Assembly: GCA_937123825.1 (NCBI GenBank)
Contig: CAKZKQ010000313.1
Span: 1 to 64,000 of the forward strand
Length of the DNA: 64,000 nt
Direction of reading: 5' to 3'
Source of the DNA: an uncultured Pseudomonadota bacterium
Lineage (GTDB): Bacteria; Myxococcota_A; Bradymonadia; Bradymonadales; GCA-2716585
Shown here one piece after another: positions 63,587-64,000 of this stretch. Under the pieces are notes generated by a model, which was given only the letters and a program-made list of their open reading frames with translations, was not told the origin of the DNA and did not search any database. The translations under genes and the position numbers were made by a program. Position 1 is the stretch's first letter. Every line of letters starts with the position of its first letter.

Positions 63587-64000
63587 CCGTAGACTGCATG
63601 TCGACGTTTTGCTGCTGATTTTGACCGGTCACAAGTGAGCCACCAAGTCCCATTAAAGTTGCCATACAAGCACAACGCAAATGGGCTCTGGTGCGCGTTT
63701 CCGGCCGCCTGTGACCTCATGGAAGTCCAGGCACGACGCCCTGGAACGATTTATAGAACAGATGGGCGTTCATAAACATATTTCGGAAAAAAAAGCGGTA
63801 AACTTAAACCCGATCCGCGTTGAAAATCGATGCTCTTTCCATGCTGAGATTCAATTGAACCTCACGCATACCAAAGTGCAGACAAAGGGCTCGCGGATGG
63901 CAGGGGTGAGAGAAGGCAGGTCAGTGCATCACGCTGCCTCCAGACACCACAAGCGCTGCGTCAACGCCTGACACCAACCCCCGCTGCCCAACAAAACACG
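63587..64000. other. window end, non-coding with repeat fragment
   Basis: 414 bases to the edge. No convincing gene. Holds a left-arm fragment of the 162-bp element (63868-63894) and an A+T-rich patch near 63770-63860. Confidence 0.4.
63868..63894 (+). repeat. degenerate left-arm fragment of the 162-bp element
   Basis: ATACCAAAGTGCAGA is identical to the first 15 bases of copy 1, and 23 of the first 27 bases match. After that the similarity fades; a later GGATGG may align after a deletion. No right arm is found before the window end. Confidence 0.55.

Overview
The window is high-GC and densely coded on both strands. The gene set suggests a free-living member of the Myxococcota (Bradymonadales-like): many secreted lipoproteins with a clear lipobox, a CGDG/CDDGN cysteine-rich repeat typical of myxobacterial surface proteins, several Ser/Thr kinases fused to other modules, HEAT and TPR proteins, an alpha-2-macroglobulin and a carotenoid oxygenase. 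The lineage is inferred from content; no rRNA, tRNA, CRISPR array, transposase or prophage gene was seen.

Layout. 1-5 kb: the 3' part of tmcA, two overlapping small lipoproteins, a structured repeat, another lipoprotein, and a VOC protein with an AraC regulator. 5.7-13 kb: a secreted serine hydrolase, an S9 peptidase, a penicillin-binding transpeptidase and an AidB-like acyl-CoA dehydrogenase. 13-15.5 kb: a two-domain His/Asp-rich lipoprotein, superoxide dismutase with a strong terminator, then a 253-bp multi-stem element. 15.7-28.4 kb: a MepA-like endopeptidase with HEAT-like repeats overlapping a giant zinc finger-kinase-ATPase-TPR regulator, a secreted nuclease-fold lipoprotein, a HEAT protein translationally coupled to an O-antigen-ligase-like protein, and a small membrane protein. 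28.4-34 kb: a second copy of the structured repeat and two tandem paralogous kinases, each carrying an active kinase domain and a degenerate kinase C-lobe, then an enoyl-CoA hydratase. 34-40 kb: a cysteine-rich lipoprotein, an outer-membrane barrel behind a good promoter and a structured leader, a carotenoid oxygenase and a PilZ protein. 40.6-45.7 kb: an aldehyde dehydrogenase / TauD dioxygenase / amidotransferase operon and a leucine-rich-repeat protein. 45.7-57.5 kb: alpha-2-macroglobulin, a methyltransferase, a TPR protein, a Ser/Thr kinase and a PP2C-like protein with an acidic linker. 58-64 kb: a BCCT osmolyte transporter coupled to an unusual double binding-protein fusion, and two unrecognised genes.

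Themes. Much of the coding capacity goes to envelope proteins (lipoproteins, peptidoglycan enzymes, O-antigen ligase, alpha-2-macroglobulin, barrel) and to phospho-signalling (four kinase genes and one phosphatase-like gene). The most unusual non-coding signal is a 162-bp element present twice. Its long terminal stem and internal hairpins are preserved by paired base changes, which is direct evidence of a selected fold. A different 253-bp element at 15.2-15.5 kb folds just as elaborately.
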